A program made the position numbers and the translations under genes. Of a DNA stretch of 64,000 bases, positions 26,024-34,564 are shown in pieces. Position 1 is the first letter of the stretch; each line of letters begins with the position of its first letter. The DNA is from Pseudomonas gingeri (GTDB taxonomy: Bacteria > Pseudomonadota > Gammaproteobacteria > Pseudomonadales > Pseudomonadaceae), in the NCBI RefSeq assembly GCF_013386115.1, contig NZ_JACAOR010000014.1, forward strand, positions 124,001 to 188,000, given 5' to 3'. The notes under the pieces were generated by a model. It saw only the letters and a list, made by a program, of their open reading frames with translations, did not search any database and was not told the DNA's origin.

Positions 26024-26063
26024 GGCTTCGAGGCTTCGAGGCTTCGAGGCTTCGAGGCTTCCA
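26024..26063. repeat. Short tandem repeat, unit GGCTTCGA, about five copies
   Basis: Four perfect head-to-tail copies of the 8-mer run from 26024 to 26055. A fifth, altered copy (GGCTTCCA) runs into the stem-loop at 26061. The array lies outside coding sequence, 43 bases past the aldehyde dehydrogenase stop, and copy number may vary by slippage. Confidence 0.85.
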
Positions 26064-26087
26064 GGCGGGCAGCGGATACCCGCCTGG
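26061..26087 (-). terminator. Stem-loop after the aldehyde dehydrogenase gene
   Basis: CCAGGCGGG (26061-26069) and CCCGCCTGG (26079-26087) form a perfect 9-bp stem with a 9-base loop, 18 bases past the dehydrogenase stop. On the minus strand no T tract follows, so it is a weak terminator or an mRNA 3'-end stabilizer. Confidence 0.45.
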
Positions 26088-26105
26088 AAAACCCCGGCTC
26101 GATCC

Positions 26106-27557
26106 TCAGATGCCGCCCAGGCACATGTATTTGATTTCCAGATAGTCTTCGATCCCGTACCTGGAGCCTTCACGACCCAGCCCGGAAGATTTCATGCCGC
26201 CGAAAGGTGCTGTTTCGGTGGAAATGATACCGGTGTTGATCCCGATGATTCCGTACTCCAGGGCTTCGGCCACACGGAATACCCGGGACAGGTCGCGGGC
26301 GAAGAAATAGGCCGCCAGGCCGAATTCGGTGTCGTTGGCCTGGGCCACCACGTCTGCTTCGTCGCTAAAGCGGAACAACGGGGCCAGTGGGCCAAAGGTT
26401 TCTTCCCGGGCAACCAGGGCGTCCCTGGGGACGTCCACCAGAATGGTCGGTTCGAAGTAGGTGCCGCCGAGCGCGTGGGGTTGGCCGCCGGCAACTACCC
26501 GGGCGCCTTTGCCGACGGCGTCGGCGATGTGTTCCTGGACTTTCAGGACCGCGTTTTCATCAATCAGCGGGCCGGTGGTCGTGCCTTCATCCAGGCCATT
26601 GCCCAGGCGCAGCCTGGCGACGGCGGCCTTCAGCTTGTCGGCGAACTCGTCGTAGACGCTGTCGTGGATATACAGGCGGTTGGCGCAGACGCATGTCTGG
26701 CCCGCATTGCGGTATTTGGACATCAGGGCGCCTGCGACAGCGGCATCGAGGTCGGCGTCCGCGAACACGATAAACGGCGAGTTGCCGCCGAGTTCGAGGG
26801 AGACTTTCTTGATGTCCCTGGCGCATTCGGCCATCAACTGGCGACCGATTTCGGTCGAGCCTGTGAACGACAGTTTGCGCACCGTCGGGTTGCCGGTCAG
26901 TTCCGCACCGATCTGTACTGCGGACCCGGTGACGACGCTGAGGACGCCTTCGGGAATGCCCGCACGGGTAGCCAGTTCCGCCAGTGCCAGGGCCGAGAAC
27001 GGGGTCTGGCTGGCAGGCTTGATCACCATGGTGCAACCGGCAGCCAGGGCCGGGCCGACCTTGCGGGTAATCATCGCGCAAGGGAAGTTCCAGGGCGTAA
27101 TGGCCGCCGTCACCCCGATGGGTTGCTTGATCACCAGTAGCCGCTTGTCCGGCTGATGGCCTGGAATGATATCGCCGTAGACGCGCTTGCCTTCTTCGGC
27201 GAACCATTCGATGAACGAGGCGGCGTAGGCAATTTCGCCCTTTGCCTCGGCCAGCGGCTTGCCCTGTTCAAGGGTCATCAGGCGGGCGAGGTCGTCCTGG
27301 TTCGCCATGATCAACTCGAACCAGCGACGCAATACCGTCGCACGGTCCTTGGCCGTCCGGGCGCGCCAGGCGGGCAGGGCTTTCTCGGCGGCTTCAATGG
27401 CGCGGCGGGTTTCCGCGGCGCCCATTTTTGGCACGCTGCCCAGGATCTCGCCCGTCGCCGGGTTGTTCACCTTGATCTGTTGGCCGTTGTCCGCATCGTT
27501 CCAGACACCGGCGATATAGGCTTGTTGGCGGAACAGACTGCTATCTCGCAAATTCAT
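26106..27557 (-). CDS. gabD: NAD(P)-dependent succinate-semialdehyde dehydrogenase, GabD type
   Basis: Aldehyde dehydrogenase, 483 aa, matching GabD in length and in long family-specific stretches: FRQQAYIAG at the start, LGSVPKMGA, EQGKPLAEAKGEIAYAASF and a C-terminal IEDYLEIKYMCLGG. Catalytic residues are Asn157 (PWNFP), Glu255 (LELGGNSP) and Cys289 (GQTCV). GabD oxidises succinate semialdehyde to succinate. Here it may serve a related omega-semialdehyde made by the class III aminotransferase at 33035-34405. The ATG at 27557 follows GGAG; the longer frame is not conserved. It forms an operon with the upstream SDR gene, 41 bases apart. Confidence 0.9.
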   Translation of the reverse strand: MNLRDSSLFRQQAYIAGVWNDADNGQQIKVNNPATGEILGSVPKMGAAETRRAIEAAEKALPAWRARTAKDRATVLRRWFELIMANQDDLARLMTLEQGKPLAEAKGEIAYAASFIEWFAEEGKRVYGDIIPGHQPDKRLLVIKQPIGVTAAITPWNFPCAMITRKVGPALAAGCTMVIKPASQTPFSALALAELATRAGIPEGVLSVVTGSAVQIGAELTGNPTVRKLSFTGSTEIGRQLMAECARDIKKVSLELGGNSPFIVFADADLDAAVAGALMSKYRNAGQTCVCANRLYIHDSVYDEFADKLKAAVARLRLGNGLDEGTTTGPLIDENAVLKVQEHIADAVGKGARVVAGGQPHALGGTYFEPTILVDVPRDALVAREETFGPLAPLFRFSDEADVVAQANDTEFGLAAYFFARDLSRVFRVAEALEYGIIGINTGIISTETAPFGGMKSSGLGREGSRYGIEDYLEIKYMCLGGI

Positions 27558-27598
27558 ACAGGACTCCAGTGGGTAGCATGTAAGGGACGAAGGACGAC

Positions 27599-28336
27599 TC
27601 AGACGTGCTGGCCGCCGTTGACTTCGATTTCGGCACCATTGATGTAGGAAGCGCCGCTGGTGCAAAGGAAATGAATGAGCGACGCCACCTCTTCGGGCTT
27701 GCCGAGCCGGTGCATCGGAATGTTGCGTTCGACGATGTCCTGGGTGCCCGGGGAAAGGATCGATGTATCGATTTCACCCGGGGCGATGGCGTTCACCCGG
27801 ATGCCGTGCCGGCCGTAGTCATAGGCCATTTCCCGGGTCAGCGCGGACAGGGCCGCCTTTGAGGTGGCGTAGGCAACCCCGGCAAAGGGGTGAACCCTGG
27901 AGCCGGCAATGGAGGTGACATTAATGATGGTGCCTCGCGCCGCCTTCAGCTCTTCGAACAGGCCTCGGGCGAGCAGGGCGGTGGAAAACAGATTGACGTT
28001 GAAGACCCGCATCCAGGTCGCATAGTCGGTTTCCAGGACACCCAGTCGACCGCCCTCGGGTCCTTTGGGGCTGATCCCGGCGTTATCGACAAACGCATGC
28101 AGTTTGCCGTCGCCCAGCTTTTCCTTGATCAGGCCGATACTGGCTTCGATGCTGCCAATATCTTCCAGGTCCAGGTGGATGTGGTTTTCCTGGCCGTCCG
28201 CCCAAGGGCATTCGGCTCCCCAGCTTTGGCGAGAGGCGGTGAATACACGCCAGCCTGCCGCGTTGAAGTGTTTGACGGTGGCGTGCCCGATGCCTCGACT
28301 GGCACCTGTCAGCAGCAACGTTTTTTTCTCGCTCAT
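27599..28336 (-). CDS. Short-chain dehydrogenase/reductase (SDR)
   Basis: Classical SDR, 245 aa. The NAD(P)-binding motif is TGASRGIG (10-17), the NAG motif DNAGISP, and the catalytic set Ser142, Tyr156 and Lys160 (YATSK). The C-terminal GQ-rich end (NGGQHV) is typical of the family. It oxidises or reduces a hydroxyl/carbonyl group in the cytoplasm. It is first in a two-gene operon with gabD and divergent from the polyamine-type transporter operon. The core palindrome TGATGCATCA lies 36 bases upstream of its ATG, so GntR control is likely. The substrate is unknown. Confidence 0.88.
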   Translation of the reverse strand: MSEKKTLLLTGASRGIGHATVKHFNAAGWRVFTASRQSWGAECPWADGQENHIHLDLEDIGSIEASIGLIKEKLGDGKLHAFVDNAGISPKGPEGGRLGVLETDYATWMRVFNVNLFSTALLARGLFEELKAARGTIINVTSIAGSRVHPFAGVAYATSKAALSALTREMAYDYGRHGIRVNAIAPGEIDTSILSPGTQDIVERNIPMHRLGKPEEVASLIHFLCTSGASYINGAEIEVNGGQHV

Positions 28337-28371
28337 GGATCGGATCCTCGAAACATCGTTGTTTTGATGCT

Positions 28372-28381
28372 TGATGCATCA
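28372..28381. promoter_or_regulatory. GntR operator candidate, core copy (SDR side)
   Basis: TTGATGCATCATG contains the palindromic core TGATGCATCA of the sites at 28541-28554 and 34448-34461. It is placed just upstream of the SDR start. Confidence 0.6.
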
Positions 28382-28540
28382 TGTTTCTAACGGTGATCGC
28401 TGTCAACCGATTCTTCCCGTCTCCCACTCCTGTGCCGCGCCTTTCTGGTGCACTCATTTTGCTCGCTTTTACGCCAACTCTCCCCTGGGCCGCCGGTTGG
28501 GAAATTGGCATGCATTATGCTGCATTCGTGAAATATAAAA

Positions 28541-28554
28541 CATGATGCATCATG
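28541..28554. promoter_or_regulatory. GntR operator candidate, perfect copy (transporter side)
   Basis: CATGATGCATCATG is a perfect 14-base palindrome, 75 bases upstream of the ABC ATPase start. It is identical to the site at 34448-34461 beside the GntR gene. Confidence 0.7.
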
Positions 28555-28628
28555 CTTCGAGGTGTGGTTAAAATGAAAACGCGCAAAACCGAGCTCCAAT
28601 TCCAGAACAACAAAAAACAGGTGAAGCC

Positions 28629-29720
28629 ATGAATACAGCCTCTCCTTATGTCCGCTTCCGAGGCGTGCAGAAGAGCTATGACGGCGAACAGTTGGTGGTC
28701 AAGAAACTCGATCTGGACATCCAGCGCGGCGAGTTCCTCACATTGCTGGGGCCTTCGGGGTCGGGGAAAACCACCAGCCTGATGATGCTGGCGGGTTTTG
28801 AAACGCCCACCGAGGGCGAGATTCTGCTCGACGGCCAGCCATTGCATACGGTGGCGCCGCACAAGCGCGGGATCGGGATGGTGTTTCAGAATTACGCACT
28901 GTTCCCGCACATGACCGTTGCCCGCAACCTGGCGTTCCCGTTGAAGGTCAGGCGCCTGGGCCGCGCCGATATCGAGCTGAAAGTCAGGCGGGCCCTGGAC
29001 ATGGTCCAGCTCGGACATCTGGCCGATCGTTATCCGGCCCAGCTTTCCGGTGGGCAGCAGCAACGCATCGCGCTGGCTCGTGCGCTGGTCTTCGAGCCGA
29101 GCCTGGTGCTGATGGACGAACCTCTGGGGGCCCTGGACAAACAGCTGCGGGAACAGATGCAGCTCGAGATCCGTCGCCTGCACCGCCAGTTGGGTCTGAC
29201 CGTGGTATTCGTCACCCATGACCAGGCCGAGGCGTTGACCTTGTCCGATCGCGTCGCGGTATTCAACGATGGCGTGATCCAGCAGATCGATACCCCGAAA
29301 GCGCTGTACGAGCACCCCGGCAATTCTTTCGTCGCCCATTTCATCGGTGAAAACAACGCACTGCCCGGCACGGTCATTTCCGTGTCAGGGCCGGAGTGCC
29401 GGGTGCGCCTGGCCGATGGTTCCGAGGTCGGCGCCCGCGCCACGACGGCCTTGCCGGTGGGGGCATCGACCTCGCTGTCGATTCGACCGGAACGTGTCGG
29501 GCTCGACAAGCCATCTGCGAACAGTCTTCCCGGTCGCATCGAGGAACTGATCTACCTGGGCGATCACGTGCGGGTCAGGCTCAACGTCGCCGGCCAGAAA
29601 GAGTTCACCGCGAAAATCCCCATCGCCGAAATGCAGGACGGCTGGTCCACCGGCATTTCGCTCCCTGTCAGTTGGTTCAGCCACGACGCCAGCGCGCTGG
29701 ATCCCCTGGTCGTTCATTAA
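28629..29720 (+). CDS. Polyamine-type ABC transporter ATP-binding protein (PotA-like)
   Basis: Cytoplasmic ATPase of a spermidine/putrescine-class importer, 363 aa. The ABC domain (about 7-240) has Walker A GPSGSGKTT (41-49), Q-loop QNYALFPHM, signature LSGGQQQR and Walker B LVLMDEPLGALD. A C-terminal TOBE-type domain (about 280-360) follows, as in PotA. It is the first gene of a four-gene operon with binding protein and two permeases. It is divergent from the SDR-gabD operon across a 292-base control region with two copies of the GntR palindrome. The imported compound is probably an amine or amino acid; this is inference from the aminotransferase and GabD neighbours. Confidence 0.92.
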   Translation: MNTASPYVRFRGVQKSYDGEQLVVKKLDLDIQRGEFLTLLGPSGSGKTTSLMMLAGFETPTEGEILLDGQPLHTVAPHKRGIGMVFQNYALFPHMTVARNLAFPLKVRRLGRADIELKVRRALDMVQLGHLADRYPAQLSGGQQQRIALARALVFEPSLVLMDEPLGALDKQLREQMQLEIRRLHRQLGLTVVFVTHDQAEALTLSDRVAVFNDGVIQQIDTPKALYEHPGNSFVAHFIGENNALPGTVISVSGPECRVRLADGSEVGARATTALPVGASTSLSIRPERVGLDKPSANSLPGRIEELIYLGDHVRVRLNVAGQKEFTAKIPIAEMQDGWSTGISLPVSWFSHDASALDPLVVH

Positions 29721-29774
29721 CGTCGGCCCTTCATTGAAAAGCATTGCCCCAAAACACTGCAGAGGAGCGTTTCC

Positions 29775-30803
29775 ATGTTCAAGAAAATAGCGGTATTGGT
29801 GCTGATGGCTGGCGTGGCGAGCCAGGTTCAGGCCCAGCAACTGACGGTGGTGTCCTTCGGTGGACTCAACAAGCAGGCCCAGGAGAAGGCGTTCTACCAA
29901 CCCTTCTCCAAAGCGAACAAAGTCGATATCGAGGCCGGTGAGTTCAACGGTGAAATGGCCAAGATCAAGGCCATGGTGGAAACCGGACAGGTGGGCTGGG
30001 ATGTCGTCGAAGTCGAAAGTCCCGAGTTGGTGCGCGGCTGTAGCGAAGGCCTTTTCGAACCACTGGACTGGTCCAGGCTGGGCGATAAGAAACAGTTTGT
30101 CGATTCGGCGGTGAACGAGTGCGGAGCGGGGATTTTCATCTGGTCCACGGTACTGGCCTACGATGCGAAAAAACTGGCCAGGGCCCCCACGGGCTGGGCG
30201 GATTTCTGGGACGTGAAAACCTGGCCGGGCAAGCGCGCCCTGCGTAAATCCGCGAAGTTCACCCTGGAAATCGCCTTGCTCGCCGACGGGGTGTCGCCGG
30301 GGCAACTGTACAACGTGCTGGCGACTCCGGAAGGTGTCGACCGGGCGTTCAAGAAGCTCGATCAGATCAAGCCGAATATCCAGTGGTGGGAAGCCGGCGC
30401 GCAACCCATGCAATGGCTGGTTTCCGGCGATGTGGTCATGACCTCGGCCTACAACGGGCGAGTGACGGCGGCGCAGAAGGAAGGCCACCCGTTCTCGATC
30501 GTCTGGAATGGCAGTCTTTACGATCTCGACAGCTGGGCGATCGTCAAGGGTTCGAAGAACAAGGCCCTGGCCGAGCAATTCATTGCCTTTGCCGGCCGTC
30601 CCGAGAACCAGAAGGTATTCGCCGAGACCATCCCCTACGGCCCGACGAACACCTTGGCCATCGCGCAGATTGACGCCAAGGTCCGCCCCGATCTGCCAAC
30701 CGCCCCGGAAAACCTCAAGGGTGCGCGAGGTGTGGATACCGAGTTCTGGATCGAGCACGGTGAAGAGTTGGAGCAACGCTTCAACGCCTGGGCGGCGAAC
30801 TAA
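29775..30803 (+). CDS. Polyamine-type ABC transporter substrate-binding protein
   Basis: Periplasmic binding protein of the PotD/PotF class, 342 aa, with a signal peptide cleaved near VQA-QQL. Family-type pieces are LTVVSFGG, GWDVVEVESPELVRGC, LARAPTGWADFWD and GDVVMTSAYNGR. GAGGAGCG lies upstream of the ATG. The ligand pocket cannot be read with certainty. It is second in the operon, 54 bases after the ATPase gene. Confidence 0.9.
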   Translation: MFKKIAVLVLMAGVASQVQAQQLTVVSFGGLNKQAQEKAFYQPFSKANKVDIEAGEFNGEMAKIKAMVETGQVGWDVVEVESPELVRGCSEGLFEPLDWSRLGDKKQFVDSAVNECGAGIFIWSTVLAYDAKKLARAPTGWADFWDVKTWPGKRALRKSAKFTLEIALLADGVSPGQLYNVLATPEGVDRAFKKLDQIKPNIQWWEAGAQPMQWLVSGDVVMTSAYNGRVTAAQKEGHPFSIVWNGSLYDLDSWAIVKGSKNKALAEQFIAFAGRPENQKVFAETIPYGPTNTLAIAQIDAKVRPDLPTAPENLKGARGVDTEFWIEHGEELEQRFNAWAAN

Positions 30804-30863
30804 TCAGTATCTACCGGCTTCGGTTTGCCTGAAGCCGGTTCAGCCTCACATCTGGAGACCAGC

Positions 30864-32126
30864 ATGTCAGAAGTCAGCCTGACGGCTATCGATCACCCCA
30901 CTGAAAAGTCCTCCTCGCTCAAGCAGCGGTTGCTGCATGCCGAAAGTGCTTATCGCAAACGCTCGATCCTGTTGATCGCCCCCCTGCTGCTTTTTCTACT
31001 GATCAGCTTCGTTTTTCCCATTGGCAACATCCTTTGGAAGAGCCTGGATAATCCTGAGGTCGGCAAGGCCCTGCCGAATACGCTTCAGGCATTGCAACAC
31101 TGGGATGGCAAGGGACTGCCGGAAGAGAAGGTCTTCGCCGCCTTGCTCGGGGATCTGGCCGAAGCCAGGGCCCAGGGGCAGATCCCCGGCCTGATCAAGC
31201 GGCTCGGGTATGAGGACGGCCGCTATCGGACCCTGCTCTCGTTGACGTTGCGCAAGTTGCCCGATCCCGGTGCCGAGTCCATCAGCCGGGCCTTGATCGC
31301 GCAATCGACGATGTGGGCAGAGCCCGGCACCTGGCGCAGTATCCAGCGTGCGGGTCGACCGCTGACCGCTTACTACCTGTTGGCGGCATTCGACCGTCAG
31401 GTGGACGTCCAGACCGGCAATATTGTCGAGTTGCCGAAAGGGCAGGCGCTGTACCTGTCGGTGCTCTTGCGCACATTGTGGATGGCCAGCATCGTCACGC
31501 TGCTCTGTGTCTTGCTGGGCTATCCGGTGGCGTACTGGCTGGCCAGGCAGCCGAGCAGTCGCGCCAACCTGCTGCTGATCATGGTGTTGCTGCCGTTCTG
31601 GACCTCGTTGCTTGTGCGCACGGCGGGCTGGATCGTCCTGTTGCAGAACGGCGGGTTGATCAATAGCTCGCTGATCGGCCTCGGGTTGATCGAGCAGCCA
31701 CTGCAACTGGTGTTCAACCGGGTCGGCGTGTACATCTCGATGACCCACATTCTCCTGCCGTTCGTGATCCTGCCGTTGTACGCGGTGATGAAGGGCATCT
31801 CGCCCAACTATGTGCGCGCGGCCGTTTCCCTGGGCGCCCATCCCTTCCGGGCGTTCTGGTCGGTGTACGTGCCGCAGACGTTTGCCGGGGTCACCGCGGG
31901 GGCGCTGCTGGTGTTCATCATGGCGATCGGTTACTACATCACGCCGGCGTTGCTGGGTGGTCCAGGCGATCAGATGCTCAGCTATTTCGTCGCGTTCTAC
32001 ACCAATACGACGATCAACTGGGGCATGGCGGCGGCACTGGGGAGCCAGTTGCTGATCATCGTCCTGCTGCTCTATTGGGTGTATTCGCGCATCACTCGTC
32101 CAGCCAACCCCGCCCAGCGTGCATGA
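30864..32126 (+). CDS. Polyamine-type ABC transporter permease (PotB-like, with periplasmic insertion)
   Basis: Inner-membrane permease, 420 aa, larger than PotB (about 285). The first membrane segment (about 33-53, SILLIAPLLLFLLISFVFP) is followed by a roughly 130-residue hydrophilic insertion. After that come the standard permease core from about residue 195 and an EAA-type loop (SPNYVRAAVSLGAHPFRAFW). Similar enlarged PotB-like permeases occur in proteobacterial transporters for putrescine-like compounds. The ATG at 30864 follows TGGAGA; a longer frame upstream has no support. The insertion probably lies in the periplasm near the binding protein. Confidence 0.9.
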   Translation: MSEVSLTAIDHPTEKSSSLKQRLLHAESAYRKRSILLIAPLLLFLLISFVFPIGNILWKSLDNPEVGKALPNTLQALQHWDGKGLPEEKVFAALLGDLAEARAQGQIPGLIKRLGYEDGRYRTLLSLTLRKLPDPGAESISRALIAQSTMWAEPGTWRSIQRAGRPLTAYYLLAAFDRQVDVQTGNIVELPKGQALYLSVLLRTLWMASIVTLLCVLLGYPVAYWLARQPSSRANLLLIMVLLPFWTSLLVRTAGWIVLLQNGGLINSSLIGLGLIEQPLQLVFNRVGVYISMTHILLPFVILPLYAVMKGISPNYVRAAVSLGAHPFRAFWSVYVPQTFAGVTAGALLVFIMAIGYYITPALLGGPGDQMLSYFVAFYTNTTINWGMAAALGSQLLIIVLLLYWVYSRITRPANPAQRA

Positions 32127-32134
32127 GGTGTTTG

Positions 32135-32959
32135 ATGAACCATCATTCCACATTGATCGAGCGCCTCTGGGCGCCGGTCTTCAGCCTGTTCAGTTTCAGC
32201 TTGCTGATCTTCCTGGTGGTGCCGATCCTGGTGATCGTGCCGCTGTCCTTCAACGAGGGCTCGTTCCTCAGTTATCCGTTGAGCGGGTTTTCCCTGCGTT
32301 GGTACCAGGAGTTCCTCGGTTCCCAGGAGTGGATGCGGGCACTGCGCAACAGCCTGGTGATCGCGCCGGCCGCGACCTTGCTGGCGACCGCGCTGGGAAC
32401 CCTGGCGGCGGTCGGGCTGGCGCGGGGGGAGTTCCGCGGCAAGGGCCTGATCATGGCGATTCTGATTTCGCCGATGATCGCGCCCGTGGTGATCATCGCT
32501 GTCGCGCTGTATTTCTTTTTTGCCCAGCTGAATCTTCTCAACAGCTACCTGGGACTGGTGCTGGCCCATGCTGCGCTCGGCGTGCCATTCGTGGTGATAA
32601 CGGTCGCCGCGACGTTGCAGGGTTACGACCGCAACTTTTCCCGTGCCGCCGCCAGCCTGGGGGCGACTCCCTTCATGGCGTTTCGCAAGGTGATGCTGCC
32701 GCTGATCGCACCTGGGGTGATCAGTGGCGCCTTGTTCGCGTTCGCCACTTCCTTCGATGAGGTGGTGGTCACGCTGTTCCTGGCGAGTCCCGCGCAGCGC
32801 ACCCTGCCGATGCAGATGTTCGGCGGCATTCGCGAGAACCTCAATCCGACGATTGCGGCGGCAGCGACCTTGATGGTGGTGGCTTCCGCGATCCTGCTAC
32901 TGCTGATGGAGTGGTTGCGTCGGCGCAATGAAAGGCTGCGTGGGACCCGTGTCATCTGA
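32135..32959 (+). CDS. Polyamine-type ABC transporter permease (PotC-like)
   Basis: Inner-membrane permease, 274 aa, with about six membrane segments and an EAA loop (FSRAAASLGATPFMAFRKV), as in PotC. It begins 8 bases after the PotB-like stop. The ATG at 32135 follows GAGGTG; an alternative ATG at 32123 overlaps the upstream stop. It is the last gene of the transporter operon and is followed by a strong bidirectional terminator at 32990-33019. Confidence 0.92.
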   Translation: MNHHSTLIERLWAPVFSLFSFSLLIFLVVPILVIVPLSFNEGSFLSYPLSGFSLRWYQEFLGSQEWMRALRNSLVIAPAATLLATALGTLAAVGLARGEFRGKGLIMAILISPMIAPVVIIAVALYFFFAQLNLLNSYLGLVLAHAALGVPFVVITVAATLQGYDRNFSRAAASLGATPFMAFRKVMLPLIAPGVISGALFAFATSFDEVVVTLFLASPAQRTLPMQMFGGIRENLNPTIAAAATLMVVASAILLLLMEWLRRRNERLRGTRVI

Positions 32960-32989
32960 GTGCTCGCCAGCACCGGATTGCCGCAATAA

Positions 32990-33019
32990 AAAAAGGCCTG
33001 GTTCACACCAGGCCTTTTT
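32990..33019. terminator. Bidirectional Rho-independent terminator
   Basis: AAAAAGGCCTGG-TTCACA-CCAGGCCTTTTT has a perfect 12-bp stem including the A/T tracts. It lies between the convergent PotC-like permease (stop 32959) and the aminotransferase (stop 33035) and serves both strands. Confidence 0.95.
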
Positions 33020-33034
33020 GCTTGCCGCGTTCTG

Positions 33035-34405
33035 TCAGCCGTTGACCCACTTGCTGGTTTCGTCCAGGGCCATGCCGAATCGGTCGAGCAGCGACCGGAC
33101 TTCGCTTTCCGAGATGATCAGGGGAGGGCAGAAGGCGATGGCATCGCCCATGTTGCGGGTGATCATGCCGTGCTCCTGGGCACGTCCCGCGAGGAAGCGC
33201 CCGAGCGTCCCTGGCGTTTCCAAGGGGGCCTTGGTAGCGCGATCGGCGACCAGCTCGACAGCGGCAATCAGGCCGGCGCCACGCACTTCACCCACCAGTG
33301 GGTGATCGCTGAAGTCCTGCAGGCCGCGACGCAGGATTTCGCCCATGTGCGCGGCCCGGGCGACGAGGTCTTCCTCATCGATGATCTTCAGGTTTTCCAG
33401 CGCGACAGCGGCCGCGACCGGGTGGCCGCCGCCGGTAAAGCCATGCCCCAGGGCGCCGAAGGCCTTGGTCTGGTCGGCGATGCCCTGGTAGACCCGATCG
33501 TTGATCAGGATGGCCGAGATCGGCTGGTAGGACGAAGAGAGCTGCTTGGACAGGATCATGATGTCCGGCTTGATGTCGTAGGTCTGGCTGCCGAACATGT
33601 TCCCGGTACGCCCAAACCCGCAAATCACCTCGTCCGCGACGACCAGGATGTCGTGCTTGCGGCACACCTTCTGGATTTTCTCCCAGTAGGTACGCGGCGG
33701 CACGATCACGCCGCCCGCGCCCATCAATGGCTCGCCGACGAAAGCGGCAATGGTTTCCGGGCCTTCGTGGACGATCAAGGCATCGAGTTCGGCCGCCAGG
33801 CGATCGGCAAACTGCTCTTCGGTTTCACCCGGCAGGGCGTTGCGGTAATGATGTGGATTGCCCACATGCAGGAAACCCGGGAGCGGCACATCGAAGCCGC
33901 GCTGGTTGGCCGGCAGGCCGGTCAGGCTGGCGCTGGCCAGGGTGATGCCGTGATAGCCGCCGATGCGGCTGATGAATTTCTTGCGCGCCGGCTTGCCTTG
34001 GGCGTTGTTGAGGTACCAGACCAGCTTGATCACGGTGTCGTTGGCTTCCGAGCCGGAGTTGGTGAAGAACACCTTGCTCATCGGCACCGGTGCCATGCCG
34101 ATCAGTTTTTCGGCCAGCTGGATGCTCGGCGAGTGCGACTTGTGGCCGAACAGGTGATAGAACGGCAGCGTCGACATCTGCTTTTCGGCAGCGGCGACCA
34201 GGCGCTTGTTGCTGAAGCCCAGCGCCGCGCTCCAAAGCCCCGCCATGGCCTCGATGTACGGCTTGCCGTCCTCGTCAAAGACGAAAACCCCTTCACCTCT
34301 CTCAATGATCAGCGGGCCGACTTCCTGGTGGGCGCGGGCATTGGTGTAGGGGTGCAGGTGGTGGAGCATATCTTTCTGGGCCAGGGTGGAGCGTGTCTTG
34401 TTCAT
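33035..34405 (-). CDS. Class III omega-aminotransferase
   Basis: PLP-dependent class III aminotransferase, 456 aa. The cofactor-binding set is visible: SGSEAND (117-123) for phosphate, Asp259 in VVADEVICGFGR, and the Schiff-base lysine Lys287 in ILSKQLSSSYQP. Such enzymes move the amino group of putrescine, beta-alanine, 4-aminobutyrate or similar amines to pyruvate or 2-oxoglutarate. Together with GabD and the polyamine-type importer it would form an amine-to-acid route. The ATG at 34405 is chosen at the conserved N-terminus; the frame extends 15 codons into the operator region. It is divergent from GntR. Confidence 0.9.
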   Translation of the reverse strand: MNKTRSTLAQKDMLHHLHPYTNARAHQEVGPLIIERGEGVFVFDEDGKPYIEAMAGLWSAALGFSNKRLVAAAEKQMSTLPFYHLFGHKSHSPSIQLAEKLIGMAPVPMSKVFFTNSGSEANDTVIKLVWYLNNAQGKPARKKFISRIGGYHGITLASASLTGLPANQRGFDVPLPGFLHVGNPHHYRNALPGETEEQFADRLAAELDALIVHEGPETIAAFVGEPLMGAGGVIVPPRTYWEKIQKVCRKHDILVVADEVICGFGRTGNMFGSQTYDIKPDIMILSKQLSSSYQPISAILINDRVYQGIADQTKAFGALGHGFTGGGHPVAAAVALENLKIIDEEDLVARAAHMGEILRRGLQDFSDHPLVGEVRGAGLIAAVELVADRATKAPLETPGTLGRFLAGRAQEHGMITRNMGDAIAFCPPLIISESEVRSLLDRFGMALDETSKWVNG

Positions 34406-34447
34406 GGTCTTCTCGCTGGTTGGGGGAACGACACATGAATCATAATG

Positions 34448-34461
34448 CATGATGCATCATG
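34448..34461. promoter_or_regulatory. GntR operator candidate, perfect copy (aminotransferase side)
   Basis: CATGATGCATCATG lies 43 bases upstream of the aminotransferase ATG and about 100 bases upstream of gntR. It is identical to the site at 28541-28554. Confidence 0.7.
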
Positions 34462-34564
34462 TTGTGTAGCTGGTTTTTTCTCCCTGAAACCGCGATGATG
34501 TGGCTTGCTGCGGTCAGGTTGTCCCCAACCTGCCAGATAGAGCCTTCCTTCACTCGGATCTGAT

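Larger units (their letters stand above)
25776..26105. other. 330-base gap: regulatory palindromes, GGCTTCGA tandem repeat and stem-loop
   Basis: This gap separates the hydroxylase start from the stop of the aldehyde dehydrogenase gene, both on the minus strand. It holds the hydroxylase control region (25844-25876), a short tandem repeat (26024-26063) and a stem-loop (26061-26087). Between 25880 and 26020 I see no gene or clear signal. Confidence 0.7.

Noticed and set aside
26024..26063. Repeat array considered as a CRISPR.
   Set aside because: Units are 8 bases and head-to-tail without spacers, and no cas gene is present.
25978..26105. Small peptide frame through the GGCTTCGA repeat.
   Set aside because: Coding appearance comes only from the repeat, and no ribosome site or conserved sequence is seen.
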